A stretch of DNA of 64,000 nt from Eublepharis macularius (GCF_028583425.1 NC_072801.1:11428001-11492000); one strand, 5' to 3'. Counted from the stretch's first letter, positions 32,142 through 46,600 are shown. Notes: generated from the sequence alone by a model not told the origin. Made by a program: numbers and translations.

Positions 32142-35100
32142 GTAAGGCGCGCGGCCGGCCGAGAGTGGCCGAAGGCGCTGCTGGCGGCGCTCTGCACGTG
32201 CCCCGGGGCGCTCGCAGTCGAGAGCCGTTCCCGGGGCCGGCCGCTGCACGACGGGGTAGCGCCGCCCGGGACGCCCGCGGCGAAGGGGAGGCTGCAGCGC
32301 GATGCCCGCCCGTGCCAGGGAAGCGCTAACGAGCGGGCAGGCTTAGACAGGCCGGTCGCGACAAGCCCTCTGCCTTGATCTCGGCCGTCGTCTCCGCCCT
32401 TGCCCCCGGGGAGGGAAAGTGAGGCACGCTCCTGCACCGCAGCCCAGGCGGGCAAAGCACGCCCCCCCCCCGGATCTAGATGGTCCTCGGAGAAGGAAAA
32501 TGCTTTGCCTAAGGTGAAGGGAAGCTTTGCTCATGTTCAGCGGAATTCATGTAGTCCCAAGCCAACCTCTTCTCTTGATACTGGGACCTGCCTCTGATCA
32601 CTGAATGAATTGAAAAGTGTGGTGGCAGCATCGCCTCTCCCCCCCTTCCCCCAGGCATTGAAAATGTATTTCTTTTTTTTTAAAATCCTCTTTGTTTCTA
32701 TTGCAAAATGAGACTTAAGAGTATGAGCAGGGAAATGAGGTTTCATTGTTAGTGGGATGTAGAACAAGTTTTGAGTAGCACGTAACTGTTCCCATATCTC
32801 AGCTTCCTTTGTGTCCTACCTGCTGAAGAGTTCTGTCTAACTCTGACGCTTGCACGTGCTTGGAAGTGAAGATGTGTCATGCAATATGTGTAAATGCCAT
32901 TCCATGTCTCTTGAGATCTTCCTGCATAGTTCTGGCGGGCTGCTGTCTTGCCTGAAGTCAAGAACAGCAGTGCTCTTGGAGACGGAGGGTGTCCACGCTG
33001 CATATTTTTAAACAAGCCTGAAAGCGGCTCAAGATCCACGAATGCTTTGGGGACTGACTGTCTGTAGTTCTATGAAGGAATCTAACAAAGATTTTCTGCT
33101 CCTTCACAAAGCCACAGATAGCAAGTTTTTTCTGTGGGCAACTGCAGCAATGAATAGGTCTTCAAAGTGGTTTGCCCTTTGGTACGTAGGGTTGTTTTTT
33201 TTTAAATGTTGGTTTCTTTTGGACTTTTGTTAGAAGGAGAAGGTTAGAAAGGCATCATTTCAGTGCTCTGGGGGAAGAAAACTTCTGCAGCGTTGGCCTG
33301 ATGCCCTATAAAGGAAGCATGCAGAGAAATCCTTTGGGGAGGCTTTCCCCTTTGGTCTGAATGCCTGAGATCCACTTAACTCTGTAACCAACTCTACTGT
33401 GGTCTCAGAAGCCAGAATTAATGATCCCCCCTGCCTGTTTATTCCTCCCCTGCCGCTCCCCCTTTCCTCCGCTTTTACTTTCTCAAGAAGACTGGAGATG
33501 AGGGGCGTGAAATGCGATTTGTGTCGGTAGACTGGGCTTGTCAGATGCAAAAAAGAGACTGAAGGCCGACTCTTTAGCATAAAGAAAAGGGGAGGAGAGG
33601 GAAAGAATTCTCAGGCTTGATTGGGAGGAAAAGCCCCAGAATTATCAAGCGCCTTTTCTTCCTCCTTGGGCATGTGGTTGGAATCCTTGGATGTCCAATG
33701 AATCCGCTGAGATGGAAAGAGGGTTTTGGGGGGGACGGGCAGGCGGAACAGAACTGTTCTGGACTATACGCTTCTTTGGAGGGGGAAAAAGTACTTGTGC
33801 TATGAGTTCTCATCCATATGACGATCTCCTATGGGATGGGTTGGCTTACAACTGGGGAAACTGAGGTTTCCTCTGGTTGACCTTTAATCTTCACTGGGTT
33901 GTCTCAGGTTCTTGGTTCTGGTATCATGGATCAAATGAGCATCCCAACATTGAATCCGTACAGACAACTGAACTCTGCAAAGTAGCCCCATGGGCACCTG
34001 TATTGTCCTGCTAACTGACAGAGAGAATTTCCCCTCTCTCTCTTCTTCCCTGGATCCCTGATCCCGTGCAGAAACGTGGTATGATTTATCTCCACCATCG
34101 TAAATCAGCCAGACAACTCAGGGAGTTTCATGTATGCCTTAGTAAGTACTTGGTCTGTGGTCACTATTTTTGGTGAACAGAGTGGCGGGGCTCATTTTAA
34201 GGGAACACTGTTTGAGTATCATGTCTAGATTTGCACTTCCCTCTCTGTATGCATGAACATGCGAAGCCACTCTGTTGAGTCATCCCTCAGTCTATCGAAG
34301 TCATTCTTGTTTGCCTTGACTGGCAGTGGCTGTCTAAGATCCCAGACGACGATCTTTCGTATCACCTGAGACCTGATCCTTTAAACTGGAGGTGCCGGGA
34401 ATTGAACCTGGTGCTCCTTTGGCTGTCTTACAGTTGTGCTGATTCTTGGAGCTTGACCGCCGTCGACCTGTTCCTTCTACAGATTTCAAAAGGGTCCTTT
34501 GAAGTAGCAAAGGCTTACCTGGTATAACTGAAGGACAGATGCAGCAGCAGGTCATTCCCCCAGCTTCTGCAAGCAGTGACTGGCATCCCCTCCTGGGCCC
34601 ATACCGTGCCGGCTTTATTTTGACCCAGCTGTTGGGCCAGGAAGGGATAAGTGTGTACCTTCCTTGAGATAATAACATGCTTCGAAGCAGCAGTGGAATT
34701 TGCTCTCTTTTGAATCAATTCTGTATAATGTATTGTGGTGATTTCTTCTTGCATGTCGCTGTGTGGTCTTCAGTTTAAGGTCAGACATACAGTTTTCTTC
34801 CAATGAGGCTTTTTATTTTCCCATCAGCTCATGTGTAGTGCTTTCAGTAATTTTGTCCCCTCAAAGTTAAAACAGGATTTCAGTAGGACCTTAAAAACAA
34901 ATGTGTGGATGCAGGAAAGCTGCCTTATAAGAATAAGACCACTGCGACACCAAGATCAGTATTGCCCACTCAGACTGGCAGTGGATCTGCAGCCTCTAAG
35001 ACAAGAGGTCTTTCCTGTCACCTGCTGCTTGATTCTTTTAGCTGGGATCCTGGGACCTTCTGCGTGCCAAGCGCTCTACCCATGAGCCTCTCAAACAGAA

Positions 35101-38100
35101 TCTAAGTGTAAGAGTTTCTCCAAGTGGTGTATGAAGGATCCAGCTACTTCCATGAGATGTAGGAGCAGCGGTTTTGCTTCCATTGCACAGTAGGCAGTTC
35201 TGAGGCCTCGACTTCAGATTGGAGTTCTTTCTGGTTCGGCAGAAACGGTCTCTGATTTTGCGCCTTGGGGATCCTCAGCCGCTGCCTGGGAGTCGGAGGT
35301 GGCTGGTGCCCTGACACCTACAGACAGTCCTGGGAATGGCTGCCCCTTTTTTCTCACGGATTTGAGTCTTTCTTCTCATTTTTTTTGTTTCGTCTCGTTT
35401 GTCCTTTCGGCTTCCCAGAGCCTTGCGATTCAGCTCTCACGCTGTCTCCCTGGGCAAGCTAACAAAGCCCCTTTTTCTCCCAGGGCTGAGAAAAGACTTT
35501 GCAGTCACTTGTGTGGTTCTTTTTTTCCGTGGGAACTGTGATGGGGGGAGCTGGAACAAGCAATGTCCAGGTCAGGTTGCCTAGAAATGGAGGGGGCTAG
35601 GAAGCCAGGGGATGGAGGCTGCGTCTTGGAGAGATGCCCGCCTGACTGACTGCTGAGTGACACCTTCTTCTATAGTAAAAGAGTCCAGGAGCACCTTTCA
35701 GACTAACCAACTTTATTGTAGCATAAGCTTTCGAGAACCACAGCTCTCTTTGTCAGATGCATCTGACAAAGAGAGCTGTGGTTCTCGAAAGCTTATGCTA
35801 CAATAAAGTTGGTTAGTCTGAAAGGTGCTCCTGGACTTTTTACTATTTTGCTACTACAGGCTAACACGGCTAACTCCTCTGGATCCATGACCATTTTCTA
35901 TGGCGCTGAGGGACACACGCGGTGGAGAATGGGTTGCGGTTGTGAAGACCCTTGGCAGGTCTGGGCTGAAAGAGCGGGTGAGGTAGGAACAAAGGGGCAG
36001 AGGAACATGGTCCCACCTTTCCATGTGATCTGGCAACTCTGCTTCAGATGCTTAATGGCCTGTAGAAATTTTTTTTAAGTCCTTAACATCTTCATTGAAT
36101 GGTTTGACCTCTGCCTAAAATAATGCTTCATTTAATAGCTACTTCCAAAGAGGCACTGGGAGGTGAAACTGACTCATAGCCCTTTGGGTGCTTGCAGATC
36201 CATGCCATAAACTTGTTCAGTGGTCATGGCTAGAGATGGGCATGAACAGGAAAAAAACCCGAACATGATGTTCGTTGTTCATTGCCATCCACGAACAGGG
36301 ACTCACAAACAACCACGAACATGGCCCTGTTCATGAACATGTTCGTGGTTGGCTATTCGTGGGGGCCAGCAGGCTCTCCTCCAGCCATCATCCAAGTCAG
36401 GATCCCTACCGCACCACTCCCAGAAACTTGACCTGAACAGGCAGCGGGAAAGGTACCAATAATAAATAATAGTTTGGCCCAGAGCCTGGCAGCAGCCCTG
36501 GAACCTGAAGGGGTAGATCCCTATCCCACCACACACACAGAAAATTCAAGCTCCAATGCACTCTATCAAAATGCCAACAGCAGCTGTCTCTCTCCCTCTC
36601 CACTGTCTACAAAGTCAGAGCTGGGGTCCCCCCTCCCCCCTGGTCTTTGCTCCTTTGTAACAAATTTGGAGCTCTACACTTAAAGGAAGACCTGCCTATC
36701 AAGCTAAATTGGGCTTAGATTGGGGTTTCCAGGGTAACAGCAGGAGTTCAGACAGAGTTCAGACAATCCCTGCCTGCGTTGCCATGGGAATTGGTTGCAG
36801 GTGCCAGACTGTCTGGCCTGATGAACAGCAAGGAACGAGGCTTGCAACGACCACCTGTTCGTTTAGAATGGGACCTCACGAACAGCTTGTTCGCAAACAG
36901 CAGATTGGGCTGTTCGTGGCTTTTTTGTGTGTTCATATTACTGTTCATGCCCATCTCTAGGCATGGCCTCTTCCCCCAGAATTACGACTCTGCAACAAGA
37001 GCTTGGGGGCCTCGAGCAGAAAATTTTCAGCGCCTTCATCAAACTACATTACCCAGGATTCTTTGGAGCGTGTCAGTCTTTACAATTGGTAGAGCAGGCA
37101 GATTTGGATGTTTGGCTTGGCAGTAGCCTGCTTTCTCACCCCTGCCCCTAGGGTTTCCAGCTTCGTGTTGGGAAATTCCTGGAGATTTGGGGTTGAAGCC
37201 CCAGGAGCTTGGGGTTTGGAGAGACCTCGACAGAATACAGTGCCAGAGTGCGTCCTCCGAAGCAGCCAGAGGAACTGATCCTGCAGAGGAACTGATCTTT
37301 CTCATTTGAAGATCAGTTGTAATTCTGGGAGGCTTCCAGGCCCACTTGGAGGTTGACAACCCTACTCATTGCTCCACCCGGGTGGGGTGCAGGGTTCTCT
37401 GCTCATGGGGGGGTGGGGCATGCTCTTCCTTCTTGTGTGTTCTCTAGAGTTTTGCTAGATTGGCATGTGACTTGGGGGGGAAGCAGACCGTGTTTGCCCA
37501 TGGTGCTCTGCAGTACATTCAGACTCTGTCTGAAAACCTTGCCAGACCGTCCCTAGGAAGGTTGTGCAGAGCCTGTCTGGTTCTAGATACAGGTTCTAGG
37601 TACACTTCTAATTCACTGCAGCGTAGGGGTGTCCCTGTTAAGTCTGCGCTGCATTTATGCATTAAACAGGGTCAGAATTGGCAACAGGCTCTCAAGTGGT
37701 CCTTTCTATTGACTGTCACCCTCTTGCCGCTTCTTGTTGCCTGATGTTGCCAAGGGGGAAATGGCTGAAGTTGGTCATCGCATTGAAAGGCTGGTGGATG
37801 TGTTGGCAAACCAAAGGCGCTCTTTTGTTTCTTTCGCCTTCCCCTTTTTTGCTTCTCTCTGTTCTGTTTTTTTTTTTTTTTTGCTTGGTTTCTGTTCTGC
37901 CCTGACATTGTGACTTTTCTGTGCCCCGAAGCCTAATGGGAAATTCCTTGGGTGTGGCTACCATCACCTCTGCGTAAGAAGCTCCAAATCTGTGTCTCCT
38001 TTTTAAAAGATTAATTCCTCTGGCTTCTATTACTTTGCCTTGGGGATACATAAATATTTTAATAACAGGTTTTTTGTTTAAATGTTTAGGCCCCGTGATT

Positions 38101-40631
38101 CTCTCCAACAAAGTAGCTGTCATCATTCTCCCATCTTCCATTTCATCCTCACAACAGCCTTGTGGGGTAGGTTAGGCTGAGAGAAAGTGGCTGGCCTAAG
38201 TGAGCTTTCATGGCAGGGTAGGGATTTGGACCTGGGTCGCCCAGCTCACAGGCTGACACTCTAGTTGCTCACACCACCAATTTATTTATGTCATTTATAT
38301 TTTAATTTAAATAACCATTAGCACTATTGACAATTTCTTATGTTTTCTCCCTCTGTAATAATTGTCGCCATGGTCCCTGCCGCTAATGCAGAGGGTGACT
38401 TTCCTACCTCTTTCCTAAGCCAATGCTGGACTGCGCAGCCCTTCCAGGTTGTGTTTCCATTGTGACGCAATCCACAACTCCCCATCTGCATTACCTGTTC
38501 CCATTCCCTTCCACGAATTCTCTTAGCGTATTTTATTGGATCTCTTGTGGGATCCACAGCATGAGCCAAGAGTCATTGTCAGTTTCCCCAGTGCACTTTG
38601 CGTTGCTCCTTCCACTCTGCCAGGAAATTGAATCAGTTTTACCATTGATGTGGTTTTATGAATTAAGATGGTACTCTTGGTAACAATGCATATATGCCCT
38701 GCTGCAGAGGGAACCTGGTGCAATAATATCCAGGTTTGACGTGGTGGTTAAGAGCGGCAGGACTGTAATCTGGAGAATCGGGTTTGATTGCCGACTCTTC
38801 CACTTGAAGCCAGCTGGGTGACCTTAGATTGGTCACAGCTCTCTTAGAGCTCTCTCAGCCCCACCTCACAGGGTGATGGTTGTCGGGATAATAGTAACAC
38901 ACTTTGTAAACCACTCTGAGTGGGTTTTAAGTCGTCCTGAAGGGCAGTATATAATTTGAATATTATTATTATCCTTAGTCTTACTTCCCAACGTTGTTGT
39001 TGTGAAGATAAAATGGAAGAGGGAGATAAGGTAAGCTGTTCTGGGTACTGATTGAGGAGAAAAGTGGGGAATGAATGAATGAAATGGAAAATCCAGTGGA
39101 ATGGATGTCCAGAATATGTTCTTCTGACAAAATGTTTGTTTTCACATGTGACTCAGCATGGTAGAAATTTTAATTGATTTTAAAAGTTTGTTTAAAACCT
39201 TATTTATTTCTCTGTCCCTCTCCCTCACCCCTTTATTCACGCCTCCCCTCAACAGCAAGGGAGATGCTTAAAGCTGCACAAAATCTGTCTTAAAAATGGA
39301 CCTACAGTAACAAGGCAGGCAAAATCTTCCTTCTGTTCAGGAGATTGTTGAAGAATGTTTTCTTGAAGCTTGACTTTCAGTGATGTTCTGACACAAGCAG
39401 TTATAAGCTGTAAAACCAAGATCCGCTTCCTTCCGGTGGCAGCCAGTGTGTTCTGCTCTGAACGCTCCTTCAGAAACCACAAACTTGGAGGGCTGCATTT
39501 TATTTGCTTGGTCTATTAGTATAGTGTTACAATTACTCACAGTGTGGTAGCTGAGTGCGTTCTCGTTCTCTGTGCGCATGTGTCAGACTTGCAGTTCCTA
39601 AGAACTGTTTAGTTCCTAAGAACCGTGTCTCAGAATTGTGACTTCGAGCCAACAAATACCTCTGGCTAATGGATGAACAGTCTGTGCATCCGATGAAGTG
39701 ACCTGTGACAGTCTCCAAGTTGCCAGTGGACTCTCGGCCTGGCTGTGCTGCCGCACATCTAGAATTGTACTCGGAAAAGTAGTCGAAGTGGCTAAGCTGA
39801 GCTGCCCTTATGTCCGATAGGGCTCAGGATCCCAGCTGCCCTTTTGCCAGTAGCCCCAATCTTAAAAATTGCTTTTGTACCACTGGGCAGAGACTAGCGA
39901 AATGCAGCCTGGCCAAAGCAGGAGCGGGTCCAACAGATTTAAGTAGGCCAAGCAGAAGAAAGGGCTGGGAGGGAAGACGGGTCTGCAGACTTAAGAGGAA
40001 GCTGTGAGAGGCTGGAATTTCTCATGCCCGTCAGAACTAACTAGCCAGCCATGTAGCTGGACCCCATGACCTGCACTCTGCAAAACAGGCTGATATTGCT
40101 GACAGGCAGGCCACTCTGCTTAGAGAAGCACCCTCTGCATCCAGATTGCCTTTCTGGCCACAGCTGACAACAGCAGCGGAACGGTCAGGAAATGGCTAGA
40201 ATTAGAACGGTTTGTATAGTCAATCAGGGCTGCTGCAAACCCCTCCTTCCCCCACGCCAGAGAACTGGCACAGGGGCAGGTTGCTGCGCTCTATTATTGG
40301 ATTCTGCACAAAAGAGCTCCCCCCCCCCTGATTTCCTGTGTTGTCTCTAAGCTTGGAGACCAGCAGTGCTAGAAAAACTGTAGTGCTCTCCTCCCCCCCA
40401 CCCACCCCCGCCTCCCTTTCCCTTCTTTTATCTTATGGTAATTAGGGCCTTTGTTCTACCACCTCCCCTTCCCCGCTTTGGAGCCCTGCTCCTGTTTCTC
40501 CACTTTCGGATTCTCTGTAGTCTCTGGGGTCTTTTTCATTCTCCTCCTGGAATCCAGGTTGTTGTTGTGGCTGATTCATTGTTTTAAATAGTTTGGAAAC
40601 TGGATAAGAATGAGTGTGAGTGTGTGTGTGA

Positions 40632-40665
<34 letters not shown>

Positions 40666-43600
40666 TGTGTAATGCCAGAAAGTGTTCCTGTGTGTGTGTG
40701 CGCGCGCGTTTGTGTGCGCGCATGTGTGCGTGTGCATGAGGAATACAGTTGGATGTTAATCCAAACCCACTAAATTCCTGCTGAGTCGGAGGATTTGTCT
40801 TAACAGGATCATGCAAGAAATTGCTTCCTATCTCAGCATGCCAACAGCAGAGGAAGGGAGAGCCCTTCGCGCGGGATGAAGGAAAGCGGGCGGTCTGTTT
40901 TTCCTGCTGCCTCCTCCTTTAGCAGTGAAAGGAGGCTGGTGCAGTTAAAACAGTGCCACCTTTTAAACAGGATTTTATTGGAGCATAAGTTTTCGTGGAC
41001 CGGATCCCATTTCATCAGATGCACGGGGCAGAGCAGATGTCTTTTTATGTACATGAGCTTATAGGGACAGGGCGGAATGAACAGCAGGGTTTCCCCGGCA
41101 AAAGCATTTCAGAGGGAGACCCCAGCTTGGAACCTGTTGAATTAGAGACTCTTTCAAGCGCTTTAATACAATCTCTCTTCTGTCTCTCCCGCAAGAGGGC
41201 TTTGGGATTAACTTTACATATTGGCCATCTTAATTAAAACCTGTTAACCGGTTTCACAAAACTAAATGACCAATGACTGCTGTTGTAAATGGGTTTTGTA
41301 TGTTCTCAGCTTACATCTGGTCTGCACAAACTCATGTTTTCCCTCCTGCTTTCTGCGTCTCATGGCCCCTTGGTCCTGCTCTCTCTGTGTGAGCTTTATT
41401 TATAAACTCGTGCAGAAATGTTCGCCTCGCATATTCCACTGCACGCATGAAGTAGGCTCTAGTCTATTAAAGCTTATGCTAGAATAATGCTTTTGTTAGT
41501 CACTTTTGTTAACATGTTAAATTTCAGTGCTGCAATAAGGTTCAGCAGTGCAAACCGGTGTGTGTGTAAGAGAGAAAGAAGGGTGTTAATTCTCAGAATG
41601 CTGTCAAGGCAATGCTTTATTTTTCAAAAAACGAGACGGCAAGGCAGTCGGCAGTCCTGCAGGGGACGTGCTACTCCTTGGTTCTAAATGTTTGGGGAGA
41701 TGGCTGTGGTTGCTAAAGAGATGAGAAATGCACTCTGTGTATGCTCTGAAGAACTATTTATTAAAAAAAAAATTTTAAAAAAGGAATGGGGCTGGCCTGT
41801 TAACCTTTGCTTGAGTCAAACGAAAAGGGCTGGGAGATGCAAATTCAAGACCTAAGAATTTGCAGGAGAGTATTTCTACTTGTTTATACTTTATCTATCC
41901 TTCTTTCTTAGATATGCTGACTGGCAATCAGCATTACAAGGTCTTGGGCAGAGAGCTTTTCTAGATTTTTATCTGGTTTCAATTGTCTTATGCCTATAAG
42001 CCAGTTTTAGTGAAAGGCAGATAAGCCTTCAAAAACAAATATCCCCTGCTGTGTGAAATGCTTTTTAACTAGCTTGAAGCAATTTTTCCAGAAAGAATGA
42101 GGACTGGAGTCTTGTTTTTCTCTTTGTTTGCTTCAAGGTCTTTTCCAGCCCTGCTAGCTGAAACCCTTTCAAACCGCCTGAAACTCCTTTCAAGCCCAAA
42201 TCAGTGCCTGGAGCCTTCTGTTTGCCACTTCCAGGAACCATGAAGGCTAGCAACTTGGTGTTTTCATTTTGAAAAAGGTTACGTGTAGAGAGATTTTTCA
42301 GAAAGCCCAAGTTCTGCCTGTGGCACGGCACTCAGGCAGCCCTTCTGCCCTTCTTTGCAGAGCTTTCTTAAACAGTTTGCTCGTCATGTCTTTTCTTTTT
42401 CTCTGTTTGGCTCATAAGGAATGCATTTGCCTTCAGGACAACACATTCCGAAGCAGCTGCGGCTTCCAAATTATTTTTTAAGGCCTTGGCTGGACTCCTT
42501 GCCCTTGAGGATAATTGCCTGCTGGGGTGCATGCCGTGCACAGAGCGCACGCCCCATAAACCTGGAGTACACTCCTGTATACAGAACAAACATGGCCATG
42601 TTTACTGTTTATACTCCAAACACAGGTGTGGGCCTTGCTCAACTGGATCTGATGACCTGGGATGGCAGAGTTTCCCTGAACCAGCTCTGGCCACACCACA
42701 GGAGCCTCTGTCTGGAAGGCAGCGAATGGCAGTTCTTGGGAACATGACTTCAAAGTACATTAGCAGGAGGAGCCCAGATTGCCCGTGGGAGGTGCCAGTT
42801 GTTGGTTATATTAGTTAGCAGAGTGCTGGATTTGCACAATGAACATAACAAGTATACACTCCAGTGTTTAGTTCTATAAAAATACTACATCACAGGGAAA
42901 AAAGTTACATTGGTAGAAAATAAAGAATGGCTGTTTGGCTACATCTTGCAAGCAAGAGAGACTGAGGGCCAAGCTAGAAGTGATGAATGACACTTGAATG
43001 GCAAGTGAACAGACTCACGTATATTCCTCCCTGTTCACTTGCGCTCCACTTGCACTCCACTCGATCACTAGTGGAGCACAAGTGAACAGGGAGGAATACA
43101 CGTGAGTCTGTTCACTTGCCGTTCAAGTGTCATTCGTCACTTCTAGCTTGGCCCCAAGAGAGACTAACATGAGACTGTTACATCTTAGACTGGCTTGAGA
43201 ACTGAACAAAGAGCAATAAAACTTCAGTATATCTTTCTAGCTAATTGCCCCCCCCCCCCCAATAAACTGGTTGCCCAAGAGAGAATCCCACATCTACTTC
43301 ATTAAGCATAAAGACTCCCCATTTCTATGGCGGGGAAACATCACTCCATAGCTAAGTGGTTACATGCAAATAAGTTTACTAACTAAGTAACATAAACAAC
43401 AGTTTAACTCTTCCACGACTGAATGTAGAACACGTGCTAATTCCCAACAAGGTGCCATGTCCAAGTGAATCCTGCTAAATCTAGGAGAGGTGTCCCCAGC
43501 CCGCCCCACCCCCATCCCAGAACACTTCCTCCGGGAATGAATTTCACTTCAGTTCCACAGTTCTTTAGTGTGGGTTAATTGAAGCTAGCAAGTGCCCATC

Positions 43601-46600
43601 AGTGTGCCGCGGGGTGTGGGGAGGCAAGCAGGGTTGTATGAATGCATCTCCTCGCACAGCATTCTTTTGAGCTTCTGGGCACCTTTGGAATTCTGATACA
43701 GGGCGGAGGACCCGACAGAGGAAGCAGAGCCAAGTACAAAATGTCAGGTTTTGCATAACTCTAGTAGTTAATTTTCAACATTTCAGGCAGAAGCTCTGCT
43801 TAACAGGATTTCTTTTAAGATGAGCATACTGGTTAACAATATTTTCTTGTATGGACATAGCATGCCTTGTACTATGGTGGCAGCAGCTGCCAAAGCAACA
43901 TTTAAAAAAATCTGCACAGCCAATCAGATCTGTAGCGGCCAACCAGAAGCCCCGCTGGGCAAAAGCCCCGGCGGGTGCCAGGAAAAGGTTGGCAGACACC
44001 ATTGGGAGCCTCTGTCCTAGCAGATGCCTGATGGTGGGTAGGGGCAGGGAGACCCCAGCGGTTAAGTCGGCGATCTGCAAAGTGATGCCCTCTGCCTTGT
44101 AGTCATCTCCTTCCGGGAGGAAGGGATGTCAGAAGCCGCTGGAGGGGGGGGGGGGTCTGCTGCTAGTCGATGTTGCCACGCTGCATTCTGGAGGCAATGT
44201 GATTGTGTAATCCTCGCCCAGAGGAAGGGCCGAGCTGATGTGATGGAGAACCTCCTTGGCCTGCAGGTGGACCCAGATTCAGTCCCCATCTTCTCCTGTT
44301 AATGCAGGTGCTAGGAAAGACCTTTCTTGACAAAGTAATAGTCTAACTCCAGTGCTGACCTAAAAGTAGCAGTTATCCCTCAGAGGAATTTGCAAGGGAG
44401 ATTAGAAAGAGAGACTGCTGAGTTGCAACTGATAATGAAGCTCAAGACAATGCATCCACCTGGACTGAATCAAGACCTAGGCTTCCTGTCTCCTCGCCAA
44501 TGCCATTACTAATAACGAAGCTCAAGACAATGCATCCACCTGGACTGAATCGAGACAAAGGCTTCCTGTCTCATTACTGATGCTGATTTCTCCACACCCA
44601 CGTCCCCTCTGCATACTCCACCCTATTCAATCATGCTTGCCATTGTCATTCCCCAGCTATTGTCATTTGGCTTCTGAAATCATTCCACTCTCCAAGATAT
44701 AAGGACAGATGGACTCACATTCTAGCTGTATCTGAAGAAGTGAGCTGTGGCTCATGGAAGCTCATACCTGACTGCTAATTTTGTTAAGTCTTATAGGTGC
44801 TACTGGACTTTTGTGCTTTTCTACTGTTCCAATCTAAAGAGACCTTGATAAAGCTTTTAGGGAGGTGTGTGGTAGAACACATAGTTTGCACTTTGAAGAT
44901 CCCTGTCTCAATCCTTGGCCTCTCTATTTAAAAGGATTAGTGCTCTACCTGGGGGTCTGGAAAGCCACTGGCAGAGTAGACAAGGCTGACCCTGAGAGAC
45001 CAGGGATCTGGAGGGCTTGTAGCTCACTGGCAGCACACCTGTTTTGCATGCCAAAGGTGCCTGGTTCACCGCCTGGCGTCTCTGGTAGGGAGCAAGTGAT
45101 GATGGAGATGGACAGCCAGAGAAATGGCAACCTTGCTGACTCTCTGCACACCTATTTCTGGTGGATGCTGGGATGGGATACCTCTCAAGAACTGTCTGCG
45201 AAGCCCAGCTTTAGCTCCATCATGGAATGACAATGAAATAGAAGAACAGCCTTCCTTGCCTGAAACTGCAAAGAGCCGGTGCCAGTCATCTGGAGGGGGC
45301 CATTGGAGAGTACCATGTGCATTCCTCCATCTCTTAGCAGGAATTGCAGCACAGGAGGGATCTTTAATATTTTATGGTCAGCTGGAGTCTGCTCTCCCTT
45401 CCAGGAGATTTATGCCATTAGCCGCAGAGGAAGCTAGAAGGTGGTGGCTAACTTTGGGACATCCAGTGATGCCAGGATCCTTGAGGGCTGGCCCAGCACC
45501 CGTTCTCTCTCTCTCTTGCCTGCAGACCGAGCTGGGATACAGATCCCACGCCACTGCCTGTTCTGTTGACACAAAGTCCGTTGCGCTCCATGGACCAGGC
45601 AGTTTGCCAAGCCTCAGGGGTGCCTGCTCCCCTGCCCCTTCTCTTTCTGACCCCCACCCCATGCCTTGCAAGCACACTTTCTGTTTTGCGCCAAGGTCAG
45701 CTCTGCCAGGGCTCTACAGAGAACATTGACGCTCTTTAATCGGCCGCCCGGGGCCATGTGGCATTTCCACTCAGGGCTTAATAATAATGGTTGAAACTCA
45801 AGTTCCAGGGAGGCGTATGTGGAGCGCGTAGTGGGAGGGCCGTGTGGGCACCTAATTGCACAAGGCCGTCATTGTCCCCGCGGGGATTATTAAATATAAT
45901 AGCCTTTAAAATTACAGAGGGAAGGATTCTTCCTGTTACTGAAAAGCACAAGGGCAGAGGAGGAAAGAGAGCGAGCCAGCCACGGGGTCTCCTGCCTCTT
46001 GTGAATGCCGCGTAACTGCGGGCTCCTCTGGGTGAAAAGGGGGGAGTTCAAATCTTGCGCTTCTGAAATCACTGTGACGGCTGCTGCTTCGGAGGCTTGG
46101 CAGGACCCAAAAGGCTTTTTCTTGTTGAGCATTTTGACAGAAACAAATGTACTGTTCCAAAGGGGACGTCTGTACTGGCCTGCCTGTATACATAACTTGG
46201 GCTGGGTGGAGATCATGTGTGTTTGGTAAATAATTTCTGTGGGCAATAGCCAGGCAAGAGCCTAATCCGAAGTGCTTTCTGTCTCTCTCCCCGCTCCCTT
46301 CTTGGCACAAGTGGTTTTTCCAGTTGTCAGAGAGAAGTAGCAGCAAAGCGAACTGGAAGGATCCAGTCGGACCAGCCTCTGCCCTTCCAGTGGGAATTTC
46401 AGAAGTGCAAGAAGTTCTGCTTGGAGCCATGCAGCGCTAGGTCTCCCGTACCTCTCCTAGGGCTAGTTCTTTGGGGCAAAACCCACTCACCCTTTCCAGT
46501 CCTGCAGGTGTTAATTCTTTTCTCACAGGATAGTAAAGAGTCCAGTAGCACCTTTCAGACGAACCAACTTCATTGTAGCATAAGCTTTTGAGAACCACAG

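Noticed and set aside
31211-32329. 372-codon plus-strand frame and several antisense frames over the LFNG first exon
   Set aside because: They are other-frame shadows of a GC-rich CpG island; they ignore the exon 1 donor and show no known domain, whereas the LFNG frame joins seven further exons.
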